Shown here one piece after another: positions 14,949 through 31,187 of a DNA stretch of 64,000 nucleotides. Below the pieces are notes generated by a model that saw only the letters and a list, made by a program, of their open reading frames with translations, made no database searches and had not been told where the DNA came from. The number at the start of each line of letters is the position of its first letter. The stretch's first letter is position 1. Source of the stretch: Glandiceps talaboti (lineage: Eukaryota; Hemichordata; Enteropneusta; Spengelidae); assembly GCF_964340395.1 (NCBI RefSeq), contig NC_135554.1:17385592-17449591 (forward strand), read 5' to 3'. The translations under genes were made by a program, and so were the position numbers.

Positions 14949-17138
14949 TCTAATTGTCTCAACTTTCTCATGTCTTGTAAATCTTTTTATACTAGGCAAA
15001 ATATATATCTACATCTGTCGATGTAAGAAAGAGACATTGGACTTTAGAGCATATAAGAATTATGTACAGTCAATACAGAAAATTGAATATAACATTGCAA
15101 ATAGGAAACATAAGCTCAAGTCACACATAAAGAAATCGGGGAGTTATCTAAAACACATTGTCCACGACCCAACATTAAATAGGGAATAGAAAACTAAATC
15201 TGAGTTTCAGTAAAGAAATCTTGTTTGTGCAATATCTAGATACTGTAAAAAAACACCCTGTTATGTACATCTTTTTATTCTCCAATAACAATCTTTTTAA
15301 ATAAAAAAAAACCCTGACAACTAATTGTCAACTGGAATCGTGCAGTGGTTTGCAGATTACATAGACTGCACACCTAAAATGTATAAGGTCTGAATCAGGA
15401 CTGTGGCAGGCCTGGGACAGGTATGACTATCAGGGCCTGTGCAGGAAAATGGATTCAGGACAGTGACATGTCTGGTGGCATGGCAGTTTCATCAGGCCTG
15501 TGACAGCCCTGTGTCAGCCCTGACAGGTCAATCATGAAACAGGCATGTGAACATTTAGCTGTGCGCACGATTATCTTGCTGAAAAAAGACCACGAAAATA
15601 ATTGTAGTTGCAACTTGATTACAGAAAAATTTGTATAATTTGAGTATGAACGTAAACATGTGAAACAAATAGCTAGACAGAAAGAAATCCAAACAGGGAA
15701 ATAACTACATATTGTTTATTTTGTCATTTTTGTTCAAAATATAATATCGAAATACCAGTATATATCTTACATATAAAAGGTATTTTATAATTACAACACG
15801 AAAGATGAACTATTTGTTCCAGGTCAGTTAATTATTCACCTGACGTATTAAGGGCAACCGCACTAGTGACCTGTTGACACCATAGTTTGAAACTCGATTT
15901 TTTATAACTACTTCATGCCTCATAAATCTCACAATAAAACCATATATCCTTAACATTAAAATTCATACAAGTGCTAGTATATAAATGTCATATCCATATA
16001 ATCATGAATCCTACATAAATCTGTGCATGTGCCGATACCGTGAATGAGTAGTTAACTGGTATGAAACACCCCTTAGCTAGGTGAAGATGACAACCCATAA
16101 CGACAAAATGGTGTACTATAAGATACCCCTTAGTTAGGGGAAGATGACAACCCACAATGACAAATGGGGTAACTAGATACCCATTAGTTAGGTGACAATG
16201 AAAACCCACAATAAGAAAACGTTGTAACTATATGATGCCCCTTTATAGTTAGGTGAAGGTGACAACGCACAATGACTAAATGGTGTGAATATAAGATACC
16301 CCTTAGTTAGGGGAAAATTACAACCCAAAATGACAAAATGGTGTAACTATACGAGACACCTTAGTTCGTATTAGTGTCGAGAATGATATTATAGTGTATT
16401 CGAAGTCTCTACACTAATTTTAGTCGAAAAGACCCAGAATATGGCACTGTTAACAAATATCAATCGAAAACAAAAACCAACAGGCAGTTTTTAAATCTTA
16501 GTCTCTTTATCAATCGATAACTTAAAATTTAACTCAAAAACATGTAACTCTATTGTATCTATCAAATGAATATATGAATAAATTACAAGAGATGTGAATA
16601 TATGAAATAACTAACTGGGCACAACCTTTTTGAACGACTGGAATCGAACATTAGATTAGAACTTCTAACTTATGTTGAATATTTGAATAACATATCCGTA
16701 TGTAATAGCAGGCACATAGGTATAATTAATCTCATCGATTGAGATAACACATGCAAGGTAATTAATCTTCACGACTAGACATTTGTCGACAAGGGAACAC
16801 AGCTATGTATTATTTTAAAAAGTGAAAACAGCCATCCATGTACACAGTGACAGTCATCGAGTATGTTTTGTCGACCTTCTACTGGAAATCTGAAAATTGC
16901 CGGAAAACATTTTTCATAATCGTGGTTACTGTCTCGAAGGAACAGCATGAGCCTGGCTAACGATTTATATCGCTGACTTACCTATTTGGAATCACGATAG
17001 CTTCCAATTTATTCATGCAATAAATCGTAGACAGTTTGTTTTGTTGGAAAAATTAATTATTGTCGTAAACATTATTGGCAGAAATATCTGCGACTGCTTA
17101 CCAGGTGATCAAGGTACTTTAAAAGCCTCATGCGGTAG
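14949..17138. other. Unassigned apart from the 16055 minisatellite
   Basis: Around 15390-15540 there is a GC-richer patch with repeated CAGGCCTG/CAGCCCTG-like words. An 85-codon frame starts inside the MITE at 14932 and is probably fortuitous. Confidence 0.45.
16055..16375. repeat. Minisatellite of about 58 bp, 5-6 copies
   Basis: The unit contains CCCCTTAGTTAGGTGAAGAT, GACAACCCACAATGACAAAA and TGGTGTAACTATA. Copies differ by substitutions and small indels. The open minus frame there is a by-product. Confidence 0.85.
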
Positions 17139-17212
17139 GTAGATCGGTAGGTAGATGGGTAGGTAGGTAAGGAGGTATTTAGGTGGGTAGGTGGGTAGAT
17201 AGGTAGGTAGGA
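17139..17212. repeat. (GGTA)n imperfect array
   Basis: GGTA/GATA/GGGT tetramers with single-base variants. Confidence 0.9.
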
Positions 17213-17467
17213 TCCGGGGTGCAAAAGTAACAAGTAATACAGTCCTAAATCAAGCGTAATAATCCTTGATGTTTCAAATTAATATTCTTCTTTCAGGTTA
17301 AGGTTAAGGTGAAATATATGTATGTGAAGTACCTGAGATATACTTGTATACTAAAATAGAACGACATATCGCAATTGCAAGTTCAAATACTGTGTAATAA
17401 ACGGCAAAATACGCACAGAAAGATCTAAGAATCACACGCACCAAAAAGAACCCAAACATACGGTAGA

Positions 17468-17632
17468 GAGGTAGGTAGGCAGTTAGGTAGGTAGGTCGTT
17501 AAGTAGGTAGATAGGTAGATAGATGGATGAATGGATGGATGAATGGATGGATGAATGAATGAATGAATGAATGAACGGATGGATGGATGGATAGATAGAT
17601 ATATATAGATAAATAGATAGATAGTTAGATAA

Positions 17633-17693
<61 letters not shown>

Positions 17694-17720
17694 GATGGAT
17701 GGGTGGGTATGTAGGTAGTC
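17468..17720. repeat. (GGTA)/(GGAT)/(GAAT)/(GATA) tetramer mosaic
   Basis: Successive tetramer blocks that differ by one base, the last being a clean (GATA)n of about 70 bp. Confidence 0.95.
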
Positions 17721-18255
17721 TGATTGTCGCTAGTAATGTGCATTTTACCTTATTGTATTCAACATATTTTGATACAAATTACTTGATAATCGCTAAGAGG
17801 GTTATACGTAATGCAAATGATGGTGGAACGAAACAAAACAAATAATGGAAAAAAAGGCCATCTTAATATGCGGTCATAGGTATGATACATTGGGTTGACA
17901 ATGATACGTGTATTTCATCTGAGTCTATTGCGTACATTGTTCTATTACCTGTATATGTCAAAGAGGTGTGAAATGAAATATTCGATTTTCTGTAAGTAGC
18001 AGTATAAATGTATATATCTTTGACAATGAAGACGTTACATTGGATGGATATCATTGATTGTAGAGTTCATATCCGTCAGCTGATCGATTCATGAAAAAGT
18101 AATCTGCACTGTATAATTTATTTTTTGCTGGTTAGTACAGTACAGTGACCGTGTGTTTATCTCTTTCCCACACAGCAACAGATGATGACGAATATGTAGA
18201 AAAGTGTTTGTAACTTCGTAAACAATGACGTTACTTTCATTATATGTTGTTGTTT

Positions 18256-18267
18256 TTTTGTGTGTGT

Positions 18268-18331
<64 letters not shown>
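18256..18331. repeat. (GT)n microsatellite
   Basis: GT array with one TATG interruption. Confidence 0.97.
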
Positions 18332-18336
<5 letters not shown>

Positions 18337-21300
18337 TTCAAAATCAATGACATTTGAAATGGACGTCTTGGAGGTAACCTATCAGACTCACTGTTACTAA
18401 TCACGTCTGGCACGACACGAATAGAATTGCTATTACGTATAAACTGATTTGCGTACACTCAGAACAACTTTTGCGTAAACTCGGTATCGTGTTCGAAATT
18501 AACTCAATCCCACGTATTGTTTTACCAGAGGTTACCTATTAGAATCGAAGCGACGAGTGAAATACTATACAATCAATCTCAAAAAACTTTCCGAGAGAGG
18601 CATAATGAATTTCATGTGTCAACAAAGGCCACTGATTACCTACGATGTACGAAGTGATTTTTCTTAGAGGCAGAAACATTAACGAGCGCCGACTGATCAC
18701 CAGTTCTCCCAACGGACCTTCTCCCAACCAAGCCCCGAGCGATCCATGTGATAAATGTTTCATTCCGAAACAGTCGATTGCAGTGATTGGAGAACGATAC
18801 CGCCCCACGTCGGTCAATATGTACCTTACGGAATAACAAGTGGACATGCTCATTTTTAAATGTCGGTTGTTATTTCAAATATAATTGACATGTGTGTAGC
18901 TATACCCGCTCTCTCATTTTACATGTTCTCTTTTACCGTGTTATTTAAGTTGATTCTAAACACATTGAATACACGGCTACCAACGAATTATTAAATTATC
19001 ATACACAGCATCTTGTCGATTACGCCATGAGATGCACAAATTGAGATTTCCCTTAAACAAAATTCGTTGAAAGGGGCGTCTTTTCTGTCTCTGTCTGCAC
19101 ACGTCTATAACACACTTAATAATTAAAACATCTCATCCAGTTATTTACCTTTCAGAAATGTGTAAAACACTTTTTCTAAACAGTTTGCAATAAATATTTG
19201 ATGAATTATATAATTTGTATGATAGTAAAATTTTATCGCTATTTTATCACAAGGAGCGTCATTTGCATATGTATTTCGCGCCCAAATAAGTATTAGAAAC
19301 TATCTTATAACTCTTAGCACGCATCAATTCCATTGCCAAGGGAGACGAGTTCTATCCGTCCGTCGGTATACGTCATTCGCAGTGAGTACTCTCTGATTTT
19401 GTTCAATCTGATACAGCGATGAGATCCCGCAGATCAGATGGCAAATGCGACCTGCACGGTTTTCAAAAAAAAGAACCATACGTATTGTCATATGTTATAC
19501 ATCTAAGGAGCTATACTACATAAAGACTCAATATAAATGTATAAATTCATTGTTTCATAGGCTGGTTGTGAAGTTTACTAACATTAACTTTGTCATGCTG
19601 AATTTTGTTATAATATAAAGTTTACATAGCCATGACTGTATGTATATTGAAGTAGAGCAGAAACCATTGACCACTATTGACTAAACGATGAGAAACTCCA
19701 TCGTTTGAAGGAAGGGGGACATAGTGGTGTTTATGTTGTGCGAATATAATGAAATATTAATATAGTCGAAGCAACACTTGGTTGATTGGTTGTTGCCATA
19801 CCACTGATGGTGTTCCTTGAAGTGTCAGAGTTTCTACACATTGTGACCAAGGAAACATAAATCAAAGTAATGCAGTCGATCTCACTGGATTCGTGCTAAC
19901 AGTAAACAGGGGTGATTATGTGAATTGTGGCGATGTTGTTGTTATACATAAGTTTAGTCAAACATTCAATGCAGTCACTAACTCACTTTATAATGTTTGT
20001 CCACACATTCTTATAAACCGCAGTAGTTTTTCACTCTGTGGCAAAAAATAGTATTCTGAAAAGTAGGGCAGTTTTTGTATGTTTTTTACCTAGAGTTATA
20101 TTAAGAATCGTTATTCCGTGTGTCCCCAAAACAGAATCACTTGAAACTGTGTTGTTTTCAGATACACTATACGGGTATCTTTATGTCGCATCGTTTATTT
20201 TCCTCATTCATAGTCTTCGATTTCGATAGGAAATAAACCGACCAAATGTCTATACTGATAACATAACAGCTTTGTCAAATTGATGTTTATAAATAAATGT
20301 ATTTGTTACGAAAATAATCATTCAGCGAACAGATCGATTGGCGGTATTCCTATATTTAGATTCAATACTTAAATTGTGATGGTATCTCTTAAAGATTTGA
20401 GAATATACGGTAGGATCACTCACTCTGTTTATTACAGCTTTTAAGAGTACTACAAAAGACATAGGTTATTTACAAGGACCACAGAACAAGACTTACATTT
20501 TGTGATTGTAATAGAAAAGACATTAGAACATCTATTAGAGACAGGACTAATTCTGCGCTTGGGTGATCCCCCCATATCTATGTATTATTAAGATGACCCC
20601 GAAACCTATGCATGGGAGTACTTAAATTTTTCTATTACTTTGATGTAAATGAACTCTTTGTAGTAATCTTACTGCTCCACAAATGAATAGAAAAACTCGC
20701 CTTTTTGATGTTAAGTAGAGGGCAGGCAATTCCAATAATCCTTCGTTATATGATGCATGCACACGCTACCGAGCAAGATTTCTTTCCTGCCAAAGTTTAC
20801 TCCGACAAAATCCAGGAGCAAAAGCTTATTAATATATGTATATATCTTTTTGAGTACATGCCTACCCAGCAAGACGATACACCACATTAACAATAGATCA
20901 CTAGATATACATGGAAACGCGTTTGGTAAAAGTATCAGAATTTGTATTTCTTTTGTTGCTTCGTCCTACAAGATAAAATATTGCAATCTATGACGAGTGC
21001 GCTCTATAAAGTTGTTGGTTATATATATAACAGTCTCGGACGTGCTTGATGAAAATGAATGCTAATTATGAAAATCAATAGTGAATATTTCTTTTAATAT
21101 ATAAACATAATTATAATACAGTTACCCTTCCAACACTTCGCTCAAAACATTTTATAAAACCAACTTGTCTGAGATACATCAAGTCTTTGGGGCACCTGGC
21201 TTTCACCTCAATCGAGTTGAGTGCAAGTTTGTATGTTGTAGCATAGGTGAGACAGCTAGAATACTGACTGACTTTATTACTAATATACCTACAACTTTGA

Positions 21301-22019
21301 CATGATTTTGATTGGATTTCCAAAATGATGTCATCCTTGACGTCAATTCAGAAAACTTCTTCACAAGCATGCAACTGTTTTATATACGATCCATACTATT
21401 TTCGTCTACTTGTAGACAGGTACTTAACCCGATTTGGAGAATTTCAATCATTCGTCATCGACTGAAATATGACATGTGCCTATAGCTTGAAAAAGTACAT
21501 GATTCAATTGAGTGCTTCTGGAAACACTTCAAGAACGCTAACGACGTAGCTTCCAGACTTTAAAGTTAACACTATTATAACTTCAAGAGGACAGGGCGCA
21601 CATTAGCACTAATTTACAGAATAAATCAACTTACGAGTCTTTGTATATATGAACGCATCTTACTCTTTACTAACTTAATGCCAGCTAAACAGAAGATCAT
21701 AGGAAAAATCTGAAAATAGGTTCTGTGATATGCTATTTCGTTGCGTGATGCCTTTTAGCTAGAGTCTGTGACAGTAGTGAATTATTTATCATTTTCCATC
21801 ACTGTGAGATATCAAAGTGAGCGATCTCAATTTTCCGATACTCGTTGCATATGGAACAATGCTTGATATTGCGTGTTACTTCCATACTAATTGAAAACAT
21901 CGCAATCTCTAGCGAGTTGTACACTATTCCTTGCAGGCCATCGGCAACATCCAGTAGAAAATAAAACAATCTATATCGCGAAAGTGTACGATTTTTTTGC
22001 TTGTAATTTCCCAATTCAC

Positions 22020-22184
22020 CTGACCCCTGTGTTGAACCACATCAACAAAGTTGTGTAGTAACTTGTAGGGGAACATCCCAGGTGAATTTCCAACAAGACG
22101 AGAACGCAGCAAGCGAAAGCAGTCATCACCGAAATGACATTTGAACCAATGTGGATTCTTTGTCGGTGGAACATTCATACACAT
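22020..22184 (-). CDS. Possible short coding exon with donor, unidentified
   Basis: A 55-codon frame from ATG at 22184 to a CAG|GTGAAT donor contains PHWFKCHFGDDCFRLL and VGNSPGMFPYKLLHNFVDVV. An in-frame TGA sits two codons before the ATG, so it would have to be a first coding exon or a remnant. No family recognised. Confidence 0.25.
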
Positions 22185-22475
22185 TAGTCAGGACTGAGTC
22201 TTGATAGTTAGGGTACAGTATTTTAAACTGATACAAAAGTCTTGTATTAACTATTTATACACAAATCGGTAAATTTTAATCCAGTAAACACTTCATTATC
22301 AATATGTAAGTTACTAATGACTGTCTCGAAAGGCAGTCACGGTGTTATATGCTAATGTACTTTGACGGATTAGTTTTTTAATTATGCAATATACATAAAA
22401 CTAGTACATTTCATTGAGTTAGATGGGAATACATGCCAGAATGGTTATACCTATATCTAATGAAAGCGGCTCATT

Positions 22476-22632
<157 letters not shown>

Positions 22633-24310
22633 GAAAGTATCCCCATTAAAATCACTAACAGGATATCGAACGCATTAGTTCTTTTTACCAAGAAAGTCAA
22701 ATATCTAAATTATGAATAAAGGTTAGCCGACATATAGAATCTACTCATTTGTTACTACGAAATGACAATGTATGACCATTCACCTAACTGTCTCCAACTG
22801 TAAATGTCATCAAATACATCATGTTAAAGTTGTATAACCTCTAGTGCATCACATGATGTGATTTAATTACGTTGTATATGACAGATTAACACTAGTGCTA
22901 AGCTGGTTTGTTAGTCTTTGACAATCCCACGTTTGGTTAATATTCAAAATACAAGTAATTGACCACATTTGTTTTGATGCTACAACTTCTTAGGCTACCG
23001 AATCTTCTAAGCTAAACCTTCAAGAGTAGTTTCCGTTCTTTCAGTACCACCAGTTAGACGGTGTTGCTTTCGGTAAGTGACAGTGGGTGAGCCTGGACAT
23101 CTTTCTAGATATATAGTCTATATGACCGGGCTGCATTGAAGAACTTTTACATAACGATCTGGCAATTCTCATTTCATTCATATACCTTGATCATGGAGCC
23201 AAATTATGAAGAATTATAATATTACCATAGACACTGGTCTCTTTTCAAGGTATCTGTTTTAACCTACTATCACATCTCTCTTATGTATGAAAATTAGAGT
23301 GACGTCATTTCAATCTCTAAAAAATATTACATTTTCAGGTAATTTTTAGGTGACCCGAAAATTTGACATTGACGGCTTCTGAAGGCAAATTAACACATGT
23401 AAATAAAGTAGTTGTTAGGTTAACATGTATTTGCCGTTAAGATAAAAAGTAAAAGAGAAATTTCTTGAAACAGCGGACCAGAATTTCGTATTTAAATCAG
23501 ATTATAACAGATTAGCTTATAAAATAGAGGGTCAGATAATAAGTATTCATCGCCAAACTTCGGACAATCATGTCTCCAGTTTCTCCCTTTGGCTGTGAAT
23601 AAATCGGACGAGTGTCGAATGATTCATGCGCCAATCAAATACTGCCCTCTCCGGGGAGTCATGCTACAAATTCCCCCTCACAAAACTTACAACTTTATGC
23701 AATCAAAATTGACGTATATTGGGACATAGGTTTCACATGCTCTTAAGTGCAACTTTTAGTAGTTTACATGTAGACATTATTTATTCATGAGGTCACGTGA
23801 CGTTGAGTGGAATGTCTTTCACTGGAGGTGGTTTTTAAATCTTTGATGGTTGATGAAATGTCTAGTTTGACAAGTTCGTCATTCTCTCATATATGACATA
23901 CACATTACCACCGCATGTGACAATGCTCATGGGGAGCCAGCGGCACTTTGCTGACATTTGATGTATAGTTTAGGTGAACACATACATAAAATAAAATCTG
24001 TATAGATTGGCACATTTGCATTGTTCACTTTAAGAGCTTTAAAATGCTTCATTGCAATGTGGAGGTCACTTGGGACCTCTGCTCTATATGACCGTCTCTA
24101 GTAGATGACGTAAATGGTGTCGACTTTGAAAAATGAGAGACAAATACTCTCTTCGTCTTCACGTACATTTGAATTCGGTACAGGGGGTCAAGTCTTATTG
24201 CTTTCGCGCTCTTTTTTCTCAGCTAGACAATTTTGTAACTCTTTCATGATTAGATACAAATGTATTGAGCACTATTTACTCAAGGATATACTTTTTCCAC
24301 ATACTGTGAA
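22633..24310. other. Unassigned
   Basis: Nothing recognised. Confidence 0.5.
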
Positions 24311-24343
<33 letters not shown>

Positions 24344-24358
24344 TATATATATATATAT
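24311..24358. repeat. (CA)n and short (TA)n
   Basis: CA array followed by TA, immediately before the tail module at 24359. Confidence 0.95.
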
Positions 24359-24448
24359 GTTGAGGGTAGACGAAAGTCAAGTAGGGTTTTTCGTCTCTAC
24401 AAGCCTGTTTCGTTAGTAAATCACTCGTCAGGAGATGCTGATGCACAT
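24359..24448. repeat. TA-flanked repeat family, tail module in direct orientation
   Basis: A diverged copy of 4199-4284 (GTTGAGGGTAGACGAAAGTC onward), with several substitutions, flanked by TA-rich sequence on both sides and followed by head module H2. Confidence 0.9.
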
Positions 24449-24471
24449 ATATATGTGATATATATATATAT

Positions 24472-24528
24472 ACTCGGTGAGTATCAATCTGCTAAGACAG
24501 TGCTCTATACCGCAGTGGCAGAGCGTAA
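24472..24528. repeat. TA-flanked repeat family, head module H2 copy 2
   Basis: Identical to 2004-2060 and placed directly after a tail module. It shares CAGTGCTC and GCAGAGCG blocks with H1, so H1 and H2 look related. Confidence 0.9.
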
Positions 24529-24533
24529 TAGTG

Positions 24534-24554
24534 TATGTATGTATGTATGTATGT

Positions 24555-24590
<36 letters not shown>
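24534..24590. repeat. (GTAT)n/(GT)n
   Basis: Immediately after module H2. Confidence 0.95.
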
Positions 24591-26595
<2,005 letters not shown>

Positions 26596-26609
26596 ATATG
26601 TGTGTGTGC

Positions 26610-26669
<60 letters not shown>

Positions 26670-26695
26670 TGTATGTATGTATGTATGGATGTATG

Positions 26696-26726
<31 letters not shown>

Positions 26727-26794
26727 TGTATGTGTGTATGTATGCATGCATGCATGCATGTATGTATGTATGTATGTATGTATGTATGTATGTA

Positions 26795-26829
<35 letters not shown>

Positions 26830-26938
26830 ATGTATGTATGTATGTATGTATGTATGTATGTATGTATGTATGTATGTATGTATGTATGTATGTGTGTATG
26901 TATGTGCGTGCGTGCGTGCGTGCGTGCGTGCGTGTATG
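26596..26938. repeat. (GT)n/(GTAT)n/(GCGT)n compound
   Basis: GT array, GTAT array with GCAT block, second GT, long GTAT, ending in GCGT units. Confidence 0.98.
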
Positions 26939-27229
26939 TTACATAAACAACCTTGCTATCGAGCAAACCATAGACAATGTTTCCCTTCCACTGCCTATGT
27001 GCAAACTTATACTCATTCGGATCGTTTTCAAATCTGTTGATAGGAATAAATTAGGAAAAAAAATAAAAAATGGCCTACTTTGACCAGAAGTGTTCATCAG
27101 CTTGGTGTATCAAATTATTAATATAGGTTATATGATGCACAAGTAGTTCAAATCTTAACTGCTTGTGCGTTACATGACAAGTAAATCAAGGCCTACTTTG
27201 TAATGAACCCCTTTCCAACGTTTAGATAT

Positions 27230-27535
27230 TACATTTCAGTTGTCTGTTTCATTATATATTTCTAAACGGTTTGTTACATTATATGCCTGAATTATTTGCT
27301 ACATTGTATTTATAACCTTTTAGTTACACTTTCTAAATTATTTGTTCTCAATTTTAGTTACTTTATGTTTCAATTATTTGCTACATTATATGTCAAAATT
27401 TTAGTTACATTATATTTCAAGATTTCTACATAGTTTCTAAATTACTTGTTACATATATTTCTAATGTTTCGCTGCATTATATGTGTAAGCTATTTGCTGC
27501 ATTACATTTCTAAACTGTTGTTACATTATTTTTGA
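27230..27535. repeat. Degenerate AT-rich tandem repeat, about 25-30 bp unit
   Basis: About ten diverged copies of a unit like TTTCTAAATTATTTGTTACA followed by TTATA. Confidence 0.6.
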
Positions 27536-28390
27536 TAATGTTTCAGGCAGAAATCAAGGTAGCGTTCTGCTTTTTTGCGATACTTTATATTAAGTAGATT
27601 ATTACCAGAAATAGAAGACACTTGCGTAAATGCAACTTGTAATGTAGTCTACTAGGGAATACACTAAGGATTCCACAATAGACTACCTAAATAATCTCCA
27701 GTTCAGAATTCAACGTTTTCTAGTTTTAGAAGACACGATCTTGAATTGTACAACGTGGATGAGTGCATTTCAGGTGGGAGGTTGTTCATAACAGACAAGC
27801 ATTGCAGACATCATGCTCTTTGAACCAACAGATATATGCAAAAAATGTTAGAATTCTTGTGAAGAAAATTATATAGATATTTGAAAGATCGTTTCCACTC
27901 ATTTAGTATCATTTATGTTTGATTTACACTATAACAGTTTACACTATTACAGCTTTCCAGCAAAACTTGTGAATCATGAAAGAAGGTCATACCCTATACG
28001 TAGATGTTTGTTACAAATACGGTAAAAGTCACAAACGTTTTACGAACAATCCATGTTTGATCATGAGTCACTTAAAGATTATTTTTCAATGATATTGTGG
28101 ACATCTTGACTAATCAATATAGGCTGTTGGAATATTGGTATCGACCTATCCTTTTTTTGTTTTTTTTAGAGAGATACAATTCTAGAATATTAGGCCACTG
28201 TATGCATTACTCCAGAAGGTGAACTGTACGTTCCGAGGCCACCTATTGTCACAGTTACATTTGTAAGCCTTACAGTAATTAAGAAATATGCAAAATTTAT
28301 AAATTTATATGTAAATTCATCTGACAGACGAAGTTATGACAACTATAATCATATTCATTTAAAAGCATATGATTTTGATGCGATTAATCA

Positions 28391-28435
28391 AAAAACAAAC
28401 AAACAAACAAACAAACAAACAAACAAACAAACAAA
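28391..28435. repeat. (AAAC)n microsatellite
   Basis: About eleven tetramers. Confidence 0.95.
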
Positions 28436-28828
28436 AGCATGGCTTTTGTAACTTACCTGGAAATTCAGGACGGCCTAAACAGAAGGTCACAGTACATATG
28501 TATCTGAAAAGTATAAATCGTCGGTTTTCAGATGTGAATGCACATGTTGCGCCATGCTATACCGCTGTCCTTTCTTGAATTGAGTATCGCATTATTAATG
28601 GCTACCCGCCCCGCTAGGAAGTATTTGAATATTGCAAACTCGTGTTTCTTATAAATGTAAGCAGGTTCTAGACATACATTGTTGTGCTTCGTCTGGCCTA
28701 CATAATATGTTGTGCAATATTTTGTCAGATTCTATTTCGTCAGACATAATGCTAAGCAATTATTAAATTTTATGCACATTGTATCAGTTAGGCTTAAAGA
28801 TGCATTGACTATAACACTAACAAACTGT

Positions 28829-28951
28829 GTATGTATGTATGTATGTATGTATGTATGTATGTATGTATGTATGTATGTATGTATGTATGTATGTATGTAT
28901 GTATGTATGTATGTATGTATGTATGTATGTATGTATGTATGTATGTATGTA

Positions 28952-28986
<35 letters not shown>

Positions 28987-29233
28987 ATGTATGTATGTAT
29001 GTATGTGTGTGTGTATGTGTGTGTGTGTATGTATGTATGTATGTACATGTATGTATGTATGTATGTATGTATGTATGTATGTATGTATGTATGTATGTAC
29101 GTATGTATGTGTGTGTGCATGTGTGTATGTATGTATGTATGTATGTATGTATGTATGTATGTATGTATGTATGTATGTATGTATGTATGTATGTATGTAT
29201 GTATGTATGTGTGTGTGCATGTGTGTGTATGTA
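28829..29233. repeat. (GTAT)n with (GT)n islands, about 400 bp
   Basis: The longest tetramer array here. GTGTGTGCATGTGTG islands recur near 29110 and 29210, suggesting a higher-order duplication. Confidence 0.98.
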
Positions 29234-29719
29234 AAAGAGGACAGTGTTGATTTCATTTCTTATCTTTCGTGTAACTAACCTTTTCGGTGTTTTGTTATTC
29301 AATAAAGCAAAATTTTCGACATAAATTTTATGAAGCTATAGAATACTCAAAGTGAAATATATATAACATGTATTTACGACTTTATTGAATATAATTTATG
29401 TATTACATATGTACTACTGCGGTGTTTTTACAGTCAACCTCCTGTTATCAAATAGAGCTTCGAAATTGTGATAGATTTATGACAAATTTCGGTTTAAAAC
29501 AAAGTCGACATTTACTGTGTAAAGCAGCTGCTATTGATCATTTTCCACTTTAAAAGAGGTCGGTGCCTCGAAATCAATGTATGAATACACTCCAATAACT
29601 TACAGGTCAAACAAGCTGGCAATTACAACGTTGAAGGTATTGACCAGTTTTACTTTTAATAGCTTGCACACAGATTTAGAATTTGTAAGTGTTGCCTTAT
29701 ATGCAATGCATTTATGACA

Positions 29720-29744
29720 ATATGTATGTATGTATGTATGTATG

Positions 29745-29778
<34 letters not shown>

Positions 29779-29830
29779 TGTATGTATGTATGTATGTATG
29801 TATGTATGTATGTATGTATGTATGTATGTT
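29720..29830. repeat. (GTAT)n microsatellite
   Basis: One ATATAT interruption near the start. Confidence 0.98.
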
Positions 29831-30027
29831 GTGCGTGTAAATATATATTCATATAAACGTAATATTAGTAGCAGAGCATTATATAAGTATATAGTGAGAC
29901 ACATACTTATATAATTTATAGACTTAATCCAAAGAATAAGGATATAATAAGTTCCTTATTGTTTTAATTAAGTGTATAATACTCTGCTTCTAATGTTGCA
30001 TGGATCACTGTTCTTTCCATTGATACA

Positions 30028-30132
<105 letters not shown>

Positions 30133-30966
30133 TGATCTCAATAATGCTCAATTCGAAGAATTTCCAAAAATTCCCAATAGCTTACTTCGCCTAGTTAACA
30201 GAATCATCATGTCAGTAAATGATAGAATAACAGTAGGAGTTTGAATGGAACGGGTGTGAAAAGCTACATGTCATATATAGTTATATATATTTACATATAT
30301 GCCACAGACAAAGATCAGAGAGGGAAATAGAAATAATACATTATGTAGAATGTATAAATATGACGCATGTCTACTGACTTAAAAAAAAACTTTCTCTATT
30401 CACGCTTGCAGGAAATATAAATACTTCAGTTGTGGCGTGCAAAGTTCAGTCAAATGAGACCTGCAATCTATTAAAATGTATAGAGAACTATGGTTATGAT
30501 AATCCGAGTAACAAGCGAACTATTGTCAAAATGTATACATTGTTATATCTGATGAGTTTACATGTATCTGGTTGACCTCAATCTACCTGGCACTAATTTA
30601 CAACTAAGGTAGCTGAAATAATTTAGCTTAAATGATAAAACCTTTGAAATACCTGACCAGCAGTAGTTAAACTGAAAATGAGAATTCATCCTAAATTATG
30701 CACAGAAATAAATCGATGATACGCTGCTTAATTTCATACACTTTATAAACAGGTTTTCGTTATATGTTCTTGTTTATCGAGAGCAAGGAAGCGTTCAAAT
30801 TTAACAGTATGCTGTTAACATATCAGATGCTCTTCTCTATTGATTTACCTTGTAATTTATATGCTAATGTAAAATGATTATTTAGCACTTGGCATACCTG
30901 ATTAACAATATATAACACATACCTTGTTATGACTTTGTTACAATAGATTAAATGATTAATGAAAAG

Positions 30967-31134
30967 TGTATGTATGTATGTATGTATGTATGTATGTATG
31001 TATGTATGTATGTATGTATGTATGTATGTATGTATGTATGTATGTATGTATGTATGTATGTATGTATGCATGTGTGTATGTATGTATGTATGTATGTATG
31101 TATGTGTGTATGTATGTATGTATGTATGTATGTA

Positions 31135-31186
<52 letters not shown>
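30967..31186. repeat. (GTAT)n then (GT)n
   Basis: GTAT array with GCAT/GTGT variants passing into about 45 bp of GT. Confidence 0.98.

Positions 31187-31187
<1 letters not shown>

Larger units (their letters stand above)
26939..28828. other. Unassigned apart from listed repeats
   Basis: Nothing further recognised. Confidence 0.5.

Noticed and set aside
14932-15189. 85-codon frame with a hydrophobic start
   Set aside because: It begins inside a MITE-like terminal repeat and has no recognisable domain.
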